Part shown: piece by piece, positions 34,180-45,795 of the stretch | How positions within the stretch are numbered: the first letter of the stretch is position 1 | Layout of the letters: every line of letters begins with the position of its first letter | Assembly (NCBI GenBank): GCA_029255685.2 | Contig: CM055319.2 | Span: 17,325,247 to 17,389,246 of the forward strand | Direction of reading: 5' to 3' | Length of the DNA: 64,000 bases | Source of the DNA: Silene conica | Taxonomy: Eukaryota; Streptophyta; Magnoliopsida; Caryophyllales; Caryophyllaceae | The notes under the pieces: model-generated | Told to the model about the DNA's origin: nothing | What the model saw: only the letters and a program-made list of their open reading frames with translations | Database searches by the model: none | Made by a program: the position numbers and the translations under genes

Positions 34180-35842
34180 AAACACAAACAATATTACAAC
34201 GATTGATGCTAGCTTACATAACTGAAAGGAAAGAGTGTCACTACAAAAGTTGAAGTTTGAGAGTACGAAACACATTTTGTGTGGAACAGTGGATTCCGAC
34301 ATATGTGACCAACAACTTCTTCTTTTCCACAAACTCATAGATGCTCGGGAAATACGACATGACTCATGACTTGTTCTGTTGATGATGACTTGAAGCAGGG
34401 TCCTAAATATTTTGATACTTTGGACAAATTATTAAATAGACCTAACATTTTAAGATCAACCTAAAACAGAAGGTCCCACAAATCGAATTACCAACTTTTT
34501 TATTCATAATCTCACCACAATTATGTTAAACTTTTTTAACCTCATTTTCACCCTTTCTAAGCAAAAGGTCACGACATAGGTAATCAACCCAATCATTTTC
34601 CATTTTTCAACATTTCCAATCATTTTGTTAATAATGTAAGCCAATGACATTTTGACTAAAGTTGTTCATCAGCGGTACCGTCCGAAAACCTGGCCCAAAT
34701 TTTTACCGGGTTTGGACATTATTTTTCTCAAAAAATGGGGCAGGGGCTAACCCGGCCCAACCCGTTTTAGTAAATGGACAAGAGAAATGTAAAACGGGCT
34801 GGCTCATTCGGCCTGCTAAAGTACTATGAACAATTAGTATATAATTAATTTTTGCTTATTTTTTACTCTTGTTTGGATTTTGGAACTTATATTCAGATGA
34901 CCAAGTTAGTCGTCCTTCTATTTTGTGTATGGATGTTAAGAACTAAAAACTTAATTCAATATCGGCTTTGCAAGTTTATCGTGTGCTTAATTACTTAATT
35001 AATTAATTTTCACAAGCTAACAGAAAAATATGAGCCCAACAGCCCACGGTTTGCTCGAATTTAGCAGCTGGGCGGGTAAGGGCAATAAGAAGTGTCTCGC
35101 TATTTTGGCACAACCCGCCCGTTATAGTCTTATAGGGCCTACTTTTCCTTTTAGCCCAGCCCATGTCCGACCCAAACCCACATTTAGACAGCTTTAATTT
35201 TGACACACCAGAAGTCACCACCAAGGTCACCAGCTTACTTGAAGCTCACAAATTGACCTCCACTCAAGGTCACTAGAATTAACACAAGGTCACCAAAATT
35301 AATTACTTAATTATGTCATTAACATGACTCAACAAGGCCGCGACCTCGTTGACGACCTTGCTTGGGGATCGTCTAAAAATTTTGTTCGAATAATTTATGT
35401 GCTATTATTTAGTACAATTTAATAAACGAAATAGAGGCTGATTCTTGAAAATTTTTAAGGAGTTTATAAGAAAAAATTATTTTGAGTTTGGAAATTTGTA
35501 GAGAGGGCATTTTATAATTCAACCTTTTATTGCCAAAAAATCACTAAAGATCGAAAATCTTTCAAAATTTAGATACCAGATTAAATAGACAACTCTGAAT
35601 CTATAATTTAGACAAATGATAATAAAATGAACACAATTGGCCAAAAATTTCAGAAATATGGAAAATATTTTATTAATCAATTGACTCACTAAAATTGGCC
35701 TATCAATGTGGTAAATTCCAAATAAAGAAAATTAGTAATGGTGGAAAGATGTCATAAAAAATAGAACATGAGACCTAATAAAATTAGGTAAGATGCAAAA
35801 TCTAGACCCTTGTTATTTGGCAATGCAAACACCTTATAAGAC
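34180..35842. other. Intergenic sequence, no gene seen
   Basis: Mostly AT-rich. Around 34670-35200 there are GC-richer phrases (cccggcccaacccg, gcccaacagccc) reminiscent of the 1.1 kb repeat but not clearly homologous. The largest frames are under 80 codons and resemble nothing I know. Confidence 0.5.
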
Positions 35843-37089
35843 GAAAAATGCTACAGATACACATTGTGTATGGAAAATTCTATACACGACCAATCACGTC
35901 GCGGCACGTAGATAACCTAACTTAAACCACATTAGTTAGTGTTAGGGTAGTTTAGTAAATTTACAACTCTAGTTAACATGTAGTTAGCATTAATTTAGGA
36001 AATTTTGTTATTTTCTTTAAATTTTATTCTCTTAACAAAATTGAATGATTTTATTTGTAAAATAAATATTTTTGTAATATGTAGTAGAATCAATTAATTT
36101 TTTTGCAATTGATATTTAAAATTTTGTTTTAGTTAGTAATTAATCAATAATAATAATTTTTTAAGCAATAATAATTTTTTTAGTTTCAAATTTTTTTTAC
36201 AAAAATAAATTTCGTTTAGTTATTAATAAAAATTAATATTCTGGAAATTAATATTGTATAAAAAAATCGTTTTAGTTAGTAATAAAATATTCTATGTGTT
36301 TTCGAATTAATTAAATTACAAGAAATATTTTTATTTTGTATTTTATTAATTTTTTTTTTTGCAAGAAGGTTTGTAAAACCCCTCGCGAAAGCGGAAATAT
36401 AAACATACAAAAGTACTAAAAATGCAGCGGAATTAAAACTTTTTAAAAGTGAACAACATGCGAGAAGAGTTAAACTGAAACGGGAACTGAAATAGATAAG
36501 TCACAGTTCTAAGTACGAACGAAAATATAAATACAAGCCTGGGATGGAACATCCCTACAAGCACCAACAAAACCGTATCAAAAGAAACTAAGAGTCTAGC
36601 TAATCGGTAAACGTGTATGTCATATGATGAAAGGATCATCACTCGCTAGCTCTTATGTGAACCCCGATCCAACCTGCATGTACCTACATACATGAAAACA
36701 TGTACGCCACAATCAGTGGGGGGTGACTAGAGTTCTCCTAGCCACCTTTTGTGACAACACGTAACACAAAAAGCAATACAGAATACTCCAGCATATATAA
36801 ACATGTGAAGTATAAACATCTCATCAACTGTCCTCATACTATCATGCGATACTAATGCATAACTCTTAACCCAACTTCATAAACCGTTAGGAAGGAGAGC
36901 CGGTTTCCCTACTGGTTACCCAGTCGGGGGGTCTTTCAGTCCAACTATTTATGAAACCGATCAAAGAGTCATCCAATGCCTTGGATGAACAATACTAAAG
37001 TCAAACACAAGACTCCTCAACAACAGCATCTGAAACATCAGTAACACATCTATATCTGACACTGTACCGTACTAGGCAAACAAATAAAT

Positions 37090-37720
37090 TCAGCAAGTAT
37101 AAGGTTCAGCGGTCAGCTTAAGACATAACCTATATACCAAAACATTCAGCAAGTAAGAATGTTCAGCGGTCAACTTAAGACATAACCTAATTACCAAAAC
37201 ATTCAGCAAGTGAAAAGGTTCAGCGGTCAGCTTAAGACATAACCTAAACACCAAAACATTCAGCAAGCAAGGACTCAGAGGCCAGCTTAAGGCATGGACC
37301 TGCCATTCAGCAAGACACTAGACTCAGCGGCCAACTTAAGGCATAGACTAGCATCCAAAAGTAAAGGACTCAGAGGCCAGCTTAAGGCATGTCCCTTCAC
37401 TACATCACAAGATACTAAACTCAGAGGCCAGCTTAAGGCATGTTCTAGCATCAAACATCTACACTCCGGGTGAGGTGTTACGACCTAAATGCCCCGTTGT
37501 GCAGCTGCTCTACTCGTCAGACTCAGAGGCCAACTTAAGGCATGTTTCAACGCGATCACAAGAAACATGTCTGGACTCAGACGCCAGCTTAAGGCATGTC
37601 CCAGACACGACAACCATACACATATAGGGCTCAGAGGCCAGCTTAAGGCATATCCCCATATATGACAAACAACTCACGTATTAAGTTCAGAGGCCAGCTT
37701 AAGGCATAACTTAATACGCA
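37090..37720. repeat. LTR minisatellite, period ~55-65 bp
   Basis: About a dozen units share (g/a)gcttaa(g/a)(g/a)cata(a/t). Early units read ggttcagcggtcagcttaagacataacc and later ones gactcagaggccagcttaaggcatg. The other LTR has one unit more (43485-44165), which explains part of the LTR length difference. Confidence 0.85.
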
Positions 37721-38012
37721 TCAATACAATATCAACCAAAGTCTATGAACTAATCTATAGTTCTACTTTTCTTAACTTCTAATCAACACTTAATTAACCC
37801 CGGGAACTAAGTTGAGGGAGAGTCGGTTTCCCTTTCGGTTACCCGACCGGGGGGTCTCTATCCTTAATCCATTCCCGAACCCAATAAAATGTTGCCCATC
37901 CTCTGGGGACCTCAAATGCATATCACGGGTATACAAAACGAGTTTCAACCAAAACCGATTAACCGTTTGAAAGTAACGAATGATTTACGAATTCAAAATA
38001 GCTTGCAGGGGT

Positions 38013-38400
38013 CCCCAGCCGGTCGGCAGGCAGCCGGTCGGCCGACTGGTGACCCACTCAGCCTCTCTTTCTTTTTCAAAGGAAGAACAACACAAGGACT
38101 CCCAGCCGGTCGGCAGGCAGCCGGTCGGCCGGCTGAGAATCCATTTCCCTAGCCTTCGCAAATTCGTACACCAACCCACACGCACTCCCAGCCGGCTGGC
38201 AGGCGGCCGGTCTGCCGGCTGGGCTCCCTTCTTTCCTATGTTCTTCGCAAAACAAACAAAACAACATGAAGAGACTACCAGCCGGTCGGCAGGCAGCCGG
38301 TCGGCCGGCTGGCAGTCCCAAGGCCAAATACTTCAAAATACGAATAACACACAAGACGCGCTCCCAGCCGGTCGACCGGCGGCCGGTCGGTCGACCGACT
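38013..38400. repeat. Ladder of five GC-rich palindromes in the 3' LTR
   Basis: Units start at about 38013, 38101, 38187, 38278 and 38363. Most have arms CCCAGCCGG and CCGGCTGGG around a 19-bp GC-rich centre. Spacing is 83-91 bp with AT-rich filler between. They create small proline/arginine-rich ORFs on both strands that I do not consider genes. Confidence 0.9.
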
Positions 38401-39358
38401 CAGAGAGCCTGTCGCTGAAATCGTGATTTTCCAGCCAATTCAAAACTTCACAATTCGACATACAACCTTCAATAATTGCTACAAGTATGATTTGCCCAAC
38501 ATTTCTAATCATCTAACACTACTTTCTATCAGCAAACAAATCCCATAACAATCCTCAAACGATTATAACAAGTATCCGTCGCAAAATGTGTAAATTTTCA
38601 GAAAACAACATATGAGCATATGAACATCAACAAGCATGAATTCATCTCAATAAAGCATTCCTAATCATGTTACTAAGTCCTTTAAACATTATACTTTAAC
38701 AAAAATCAGAAACTAACATAAGAACACATCAAACTTGCTAATATTCACATTAAGGCCGAGTTTCTCATTATCGTCACCTTAAAATGCACTCCGGCTAAAG
38801 ATCCTCCTCTACCACGAAGCTATCGACGTCCGGGTTGTTCAATCCTTCACCTACAAACACGAAAAACGGGTTTTAGGCTTAGAAAACGGAAATCAAGGAA
38901 AACAACCCCATTTTCGAAATTGACGAAACACAAAATGAAAGTGATAGATGGCTTGGAAATTGAATGAGGATTCCGAAAATGTTATTGTTACCTCGATTTG
39001 ATTAACGGATGATGGAGAAAAGATCAAAAGAAGATGTTTAACAATGGAGGTTTTATGAGAATTGTTTTTACAGTGGAAATGTTGAAGGAGATGAAATATG
39101 TGTCGACTAAAGGGTTTTTAGGGGTTTTAGTAAGTGTCCTTTCCGAGTCAATTAAATGGGTTAGGTTACTTGAACGGATATTAAGATGTGAGTTTAAGTT
39201 TACCAAGTTTGTATTCGTCTTAAGGACTTAAGGTTCTTAAGACGGATCTTACTAATTAAATTAAAACCTTTCACAATAATTTATTAAAATATTATTTTAT
39301 TACTTTAAAATAATTTAAAGCTTTTTAAATATAAATCACGAAAATACGGGATGTTACA

Positions 39359-41392
39359 ATCACCCAATCTTCAAAAAGTTTCGTCCTCGAAACTCGAAGG
39401 TAGAAGTAAGTACGAAAACAACTCTAACTTTCAAAATATCTCATGCGGTTTATGATAACCCAAACTTTATCTTGCAAAAAGGTTTCAAGAAACAAAAGAT
39501 TTCAAGGCACAAGTCTTGTCAATGGACATTGGGATTCTCGTTACGTATTCAAGAGTCCGACGTTCCAAATCTGAGACAAGTCCCAAAATTTTGTTCAAAT
39601 AAAGTTCAAAATTAGATTGATTCGGTGTTGACAGGCACATCACGGTTATCAGACGTCTCCAATAAGAAGTTCTAGTGGCGGTCAACGCTGAAATCTGACA
39701 AAATTGCAAAACGTTACGTTTCTTAAAACCAAGTTTTCCTTCAAATAAGTACTACTCTCAAATTCTTGAAAAAGTAACATTGAAACAATGACTAAAAGTC
39801 GCTTCTAACGGAAGAGAAAGCAATTTCAAATTCTCAAAACAACTAAGCTTTTTCCAAAAACAGTGGATTTAGAGCCAACAATTGGGAAACAAGTTTCAAA
39901 ACAGACGTTTGAGAGCGCGGAAACAATCGCAGAGCTTATTTTCGATACGAAGGATTAGGGGTTTCAAGCCTCGCGGCTGTAAGAACACAAAAGGAGGGTT
40001 GAAGGAACGGAACAATCAAGTCGAAGGTTTAAGAAGACGGTAACCTTTGCCAAACAGGGTACACTAACCACTCAATCCAAATCGAAACATCGTTACAACG
40101 ATTCCTAGTATATCCCAAGAAGGCGATTCCAGTAACCTCGATTCTCACAATGGTTTCACGGTCTCTCTTACCTCTATCTCATCCACAAAACTAGGTATTC
40201 CACAACGAGAAGATTTCCAAAACTCTCACTCAGTCCACAACCAAAAATCTCGTTAAGTTAAGGTTAAGGATCTCTCACTCAAGGGGAAAGCCTAAAACAC
40301 ATACCTCATAACAAGGTTCACGCACTTCCAAATTTTAAATCTGAATTCTGTCATCCAAAACATCGAATTCTGAAGTTAGAACACTAAACTTTCCACGCCA
40401 TGGCTTTTCTCCATTAGACAGGTCATGACCAAGATTACCTATATCCTTCAGTCCTACGTAGGTCTATTCCATCAAATTCATCCTATGGGGGGGTACCTCA
40501 AATGTCTAAGTTCTCCAAGGTCACCTATCACCATAAAACGAACATTCCAAGGCAAGGTCTCACTAAGGTATCAACTCCTAAGTCAAGCAAGTCTATGACT
40601 GGTCCTCATGACTAGTTCCTCAAAACGATTCCGATCTCAAAATTCCTCGGAGTCTAAAGCAACATTATCCTTTCGATGACTTATTCCTCAAAAGTTTAGA
40701 TAACCCATCTCAGATAGTTTTCCCCAAATGATGATTCCACCAAACTCTCAGACTACTCGACTCATGTGATATATCTACTATACTTGTATCCCTGTCCACA
40801 AACAACCATACCCAAATCCACGCGTTTCTGGACTTACATTTCTCAATGAACCATTCATTCATAAACTGATGATGTATCCTAAATTTTCCTTTAAGTCTTT
40901 CATTAGATATAGCTAAGATCCATTAAGTAACTTAAGATCAACCACTCAGTCAATTCCACAAGTTCTTGTAAGTGTTTCACTGTTCTCACACCGTTACTAA
41001 CAACTCTCGTTCCTCAAGTTCAAACAGCATTAACTTACCTCCTTCACTTATCAGGCAACATCAGTACTTTAAGCATATTCCCCAAAATTAAACTTTACTC
41101 TAGATTCCTCTAGTTCCTCAAATGGATACTCCAAACTCACAATTACCCAAGGCTTAGCAAGATTCTCACACCTAAGTTCTATTAAAGTCGTGTATAACAC
41201 TCTACCTAGCACAGTTATCCCATCGTTCCCTTACTCCTCAAATTAGTAACATAACAACACTAGGGTTACTCAACACATATTCAAAAATCTCCTTAGGTTT
41301 CTCCTTGAGTAACAACACTCTCCCGATCACGGTCTACAGCTAATTCCAAGAAGTTCTCAAGTTTATCTATGGTAGGTTACCGCACAAGGTGT
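39359..41392 (-). other. Non-coding internal region of the gag-only element
   Basis: Two kilobases without any ORF over ~75 codons or a recognisable retroviral domain. The purine-rich aagattgggtgat on the minus strand (~39359-39371), next to the 3' LTR, is a weak PPT candidate. Confidence 0.7.
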
Positions 41393-42598
41393 TCAGGGAG
41401 GCAAGTTATCTGATTGAGTATAAAGGAAATGAAGGTAGATTCCAAAGAAGATTAACAGGAGTCTAAGGAAAGAGATTAAGATCTTAACGGCTACGAGTGC
41501 ATCAACTATAAATAAGATGGTAAGTATGAACATACCAGTAGGTGGGTCAGGGTGAACTCCAGTCTCAGTCTGAAGTTGAACAGCTCTAGCTCCACTGGTC
41601 TCAGCCTCTGGGTCAGTAGTAACAGCTCTGTCGATAGCGACCTTCCCCACGGGGCACTCGAAGGAGCGATGTCCAAATCCCTCGCAGGTGAAGCACTGGT
41701 AAGGGTCACCTTAACAGTCGACTCTAGGATGAAGATCCTTGCGGCATTTGAAGCACTTAAGGGGAACGTCCGATGGGAGGCTCATGCTCCGGATTTGGGA
41801 AGTCTTAACTCTCTGGGGCTTCTTGTTCTTCTGGGGCCACTTCCTCTTTCCAAGGGGAGGGAAGGCAAGAGGGCTAAGAGGTCTCCCGCTTCGGCATCTA
41901 TGCAAAGGCGGTGGAGGAGGAAAGAAGGCTCTAGATCCTTCACAATAGATCTGGTAAGGGTCCTCCGCTCGCAAGACACCGTAGTAACTCTGGAAGTAAG
42001 AAGTCGGGTCACCACTGGCTATACTCCTAGTCTCAGCATTAAGCTTGCTCCGAAACAGATAGGCTTTGTCTTCCTCTCTCTCAACTAGCTGTGGGACAAA
42101 GTGGATTAGCTCCTCGAATCGATTGGTGAAGGCTTGAACAGAAAGGGTTCCTTGGCGAAGGTTCATGAACTCGGTCATCTTCTCTTGGCGGGTGTCCCTA
42201 TGGTAAAACCTCATGCCAAGAAGAGTCTTGAAACGACTCTAAGTGAAAGTAGGGCCGCGAGTAGCAGGAGCACTGATCGTCAACCACCAACTCCTAGCCT
42301 CACGAACTAAGAACTGTGATGCTACTCGGGTCTGATCCTCAGGACGAACACCATAAATCATGAAGTTCCTTTCCATGTCAAAGAACCAAGTGGTGAGGGT
42401 CGCAGCACTGGTCTCTCCGTCGAATGTCTTAGCTGCATTCCTCCACATCTGGGTGATAATCCAAGCCAATCCTCCAGGTTGGTTACTTTCCGAGTTTTGA
42501 AATGAAGAAGAAGGCATAGACGACCTAGCTATGCACTCCTGAAGAGTCTGAATGAGGGCTTGAGTCTCAGCATTCTCATCATTGGTTGGCTCTGTCAT
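41393..42598 (-). pseudogene. gag: Gypsy-type gag with two in-frame stops
   Basis: A single frame runs from the ATG at 42598 for ~400 codons with TAG at 42239-42241 (probably once tryptophan) and TAA at 41711-41713. The retrotransposon gag core is clear (RNAAKTFDGE, FLVREARSWW, FYHRDTRQEKMTEFMNL). A CCHC-like knuckle follows (CFKCRKDLHPRVDC, with H displaced), then a good one (CFTCEGFGHRSFEC) just past the second stop. The C-terminus ends in a hydrophobic stretch. Nothing follows it, so this is all the element encodes. Confidence 0.9.
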
Positions 42599-42755
42599 TC
42601 TTCAATCATAAGAGAGTAAACCGTTAGACGTATTCTTAACAAGGCACAAACAGACTACAATATAAATCCTTAGATCTACCCCATGTCTCATTCATTATTT
42701 GTTTATTTGGTCAAGTTAAGGTTGGGGGTCACATGAGTGCGTCGGGAGCAATAAT

Positions 42756-42767
42756 GCTCTGATACAA
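42756..42767 (-). promoter_or_regulatory. Primer binding site, iMet type (gag-only element)
   Basis: The minus strand reads TTGTATCAGAGC shortly after the 5' LTR boundary at 42770. This is one mismatch from TGGTATCAGAGC, the plant tRNA-iMet site. Confidence 0.85.
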
Positions 42768-42769
42768 AC

Positions 42770-45700
42770 TGTAAAACCCCTCGCGAAAGCGGAAATATAA
42801 AAATACAAAAGTACTAAAAATGCAGCGGAATTAAAACTTTTTAAAGTGAACAACATGCGAGAAGAGTTAAACTGAAACGGGAACTGAAATAGATAAGTCA
42901 CAATTCTAAGTAAGAACGAAAATATAAATACAAGCCTGGGATGGAACATCCCTACAGGCCCAACAAAACCGTATCAAAAGAAACTAAGAGTCTAGCTAAT
43001 CGGTAAACCTGTATGTCATATGATGAAAGGATCATCACTCGCTAGCTCTCGTGTGAACCCCGATCCAACCTGCATGTACCTACATACATGAAAACATGTA
43101 CGCCACAATCAGTGGGGAGTGACTAGAGTTCTCCTAGCCACCTTTTGTGACAACACGTAACACATAAAACAATACAAAATACTCCAGCATATATAAACAT
43201 GTGAGTATAAACATCTCATCAACTGTCCTCATACTATCATGCGATACTAATGCATAGCTCTCAACCCAACTTCATAAACCGTTAGGAAGGAGAGCCGGTT
43301 TCCCTACTGGTTACCCAGTCGGGGGGTCTTTCAGTCCAACTATTTATGAAACCGATCAAAGAGTCATCCAATGCCTTGGATGAACAATACTAAAGTCAAA
43401 AACAAGACTCCTCAACAATAGCATCTGAAACATCAGTAACACATCTATATCTGACACTGTACCGTACTAGGCAAACAGATAAATTCAGCAAGTATAAGGT
43501 TCAGCGGTCAGCTTAAGACATAACCTATATACCAAAACATTCAGCAAGTAAGAAGGTTCAGCGGTCAACTGAAGACATAACCTAATTACCAAAACATTCA
43601 GCAAGTAAGAAGGTTCAGCGGTCAACTTAAGACATAACCTAATTACCAAAACATTCAGCAAGTGAAAAGGTTCAGCGGTCAGCTTAAGACATAACCTAAA
43701 CACCAAAACATTCAGCAAGCAAGGACTCAGAGGCCAGCTTAAGGCATGGACCTGCCATTCAGCAAGACACTAGACTCAGCGGCCAACTTAAGGCATAGAC
43801 TAGCATCCAAAAGTAAAGGACTCAGAGGCCAGCTTAAGGCATGTCCCTTCACTACATCACAAGATACTAAACTCAGAGGCCAGCTTAAGGCATGTTCTAG
43901 CATCAAAAATCTGCACTCCGGGTGAGGTGTTACGACCTAAATGCCCCATTGTGCAGCTGCTCTACTCGTCAGACTCAGAGGCCAACTTAAGGCATGTTCC
44001 AACGCGATCACCACAAACATGTCTTGACTCAGAGGCCAGCTTAAGGCATGTCTCAGACACGACAACCATACATATATAGGTCTCAGAGGCCAGCTTAAGG
44101 CATATCCCCATATATGACAAACAACTCACGTATTAAGTTCAGAGACCAGCTTAAGGCATAACTTAATACGCATCAATACAATATCAACCAAAGTCTATGA
44201 ACTAATCTATAGTTCTACTTTTCTTAACTTCTAATCAACACTTAATTGACCCCGGGAACTAAGTTGAGGGAGAGCCGGTTTCCCTTTCGGTTACCCGACC
44301 GGGGGGTCTCTATCCTTACTCCATTCCCGAACCCAATAAAATGTTGCCCATCCTCCGGGGACCTCAAATGCATATCACGGGTATACAAAACGAGTTTCAA
44401 CCAAAACCGATTAACCGTTTGAAAGTAACGAATGATTTACGAATTCAAAATAGCTTACAGGGGTCCCCAGCCGGTCGGCAGGCAGCCGGTCGGCCGGCTG
44501 GTGACCCACTCAACCTCTCTTTCTTTTTCAAAGGAAGAACAACACAAGGACTCCCAGCCGGTCGGCAGGCAGCCGGTCGGCCGGATGGGAATCCATTTCC
44601 CTAGCCTTCGCAAATTCGTACACCAACCCACACGCACTCCCAGCCGGCTGGCAGGCGGCCGGTCTGCCGGCTGGGCTCCCTTCTTTCCTATGTTCTTTGC
44701 AAAACAAACAAAACAATATGAAGAGACTACCAGCCGGTCGGCCGGCTGGCAGTCCCAAGGCCAAATACTTCAAAATACGAATAACACACAAGACGCGCTC
44801 CCAGCCGGTCGACCGGCGGCCGGTCGGTCGACCGGCTCAGAGAGCCTGTCGCTGAAATCGTGATTTTCCAGCCAATTCAAAACTTCACAATTCGACATAC
44901 AACCTTCAATAATTGCTACAAGTATGATTTGCCCAACATTTCTAATCATCTAACACTACTTTCTATCAGCAAACAAATCCCATAACAATCCTCAAACGAT
45001 TATAACAAGTATCCGTCGCAAAATGTGTAAATTTTCAGAAAACAACATATGAGCATATGAACATCAACAAGCATGAATTCATCTCAATAAAGCATTCCTA
45101 ATCATGTTACTAAGTCCTTTAAACATGATACTTTAACAAAAATCAGAAACTAACATATGAACACATCAAACTTGCTAATATTCACATTAAGGCCGAGTTT
45201 CTCATTATCGTCACCTTAAAATGCACTCCGGCTAAAGATCCTCCTCTACCACGAAGCTATGGACGTCCGGGTTGTCCAATCCTTCACCTACAAACACGAA
45301 AAACGGGTTTTAGGCTTAGAAAACGGAATTCAAGGAAAACAGCCCCATTTTCGAAATTGACGAAACACAAAATGAAAGTGATAGATGGCTTGGAAATTGA
45401 ATGAGGATTCCGAAAATGTTATTTTTACCTCGATTTGATTAACGGATGATGGAGAAAAGATCAAAAGAAGATGTTTAACAATGGAGGTTTTATGAGAATT
45501 GTTTTTACAGTGGAAATGTTGAAGGAGATGAAATATGTGTCGACTAAAGGGTTTTTAGGGGTTTTAGTAAGTGTCCTTTCCGAGTCAATTAAACGGGTTA
45601 GGTTACTTGAACGAATATTAAGATGTGAGTTTAAGTTTACCAAGTTTGTATTCGTCTTAAGGATTTAAGGTTCTTAAGACGAATCTTACTAATTAAATTA

Positions 45701-45795
45701 AAACGTTTCACAATAATTTATTAAAATATTATTTTATTACTTTAAAATAATTTAAAGCTTTTTAAATATAAATCACGAAAATACGGGATGTTACA
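42770..45795 (-). repeat. Gypsy-type 5' LTR (3,026 bp)
   Basis: The pair of 36372-39358. It has an extra minisatellite unit at ~43600 and a shortened fourth GC palindrome (44729-44750, centre lost). The palindrome ladder is at 44465-44840. Confidence 0.95.

Larger units (their letters stand above)
36372..39358 (-). repeat. Gypsy-type 3' LTR (2,987 bp)
   Basis: Contains, in plus-strand order: a gcagcggaatt block, a minisatellite (37090-37720) built on cagaggccagcttaaggcat, five GC-rich palindromes (38013-38400), and an AT-rich end finishing gggatgttaca. Confidence 0.95.
36372..45795 (-). mobile_element. Gag-only Gypsy-type LTR retrotransposon (TR-GAG-like)
   Basis: The LTRs are 36372-39358 (3') and 42770-45795 (5'), with a perfect 5-bp TSD AGGTT (36367-36371 and 45796-45800). 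On the minus strand the LTR reads TGTAACATCCCG...GGGGTTTTACA, a common plant Ty3/gypsy LTR terminus. The internal domain is only 3.4 kb: a PBS, a gag remnant (42598-41393), then ~2 kb without coding sequence (39359-41392). There is no trace of protease, RT, RNase H or integrase, so it would need enzymes supplied in trans. The LTRs are very similar apart from minisatellite and palindrome copy changes. Confidence 0.93.

Noticed and set aside
34600-35230. A seventh copy of the 1.1 kb repeat
   Set aside because: It shares GC-rich phrases like cccggcccaacccg but not the anchors or their order.
37090-38400. Regularly spaced repeats that look CRISPR-like at first sight
   Set aside because: They lie in LTRs of a plant retrotransposon, the units are drifted rather than exact, and there is no cas context. 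They are a minisatellite and a palindrome ladder.
37980-38426. ORFs of ~90-150 codons rich in Pro, Ala, Gly, Arg over the GC palindromes (also at 44341-44863 and 4925-5275)
   Set aside because: They exist on both strands, follow the palindromic repeats, and lie in LTRs. The composition is forced by the repeat, so I do not see a gene.
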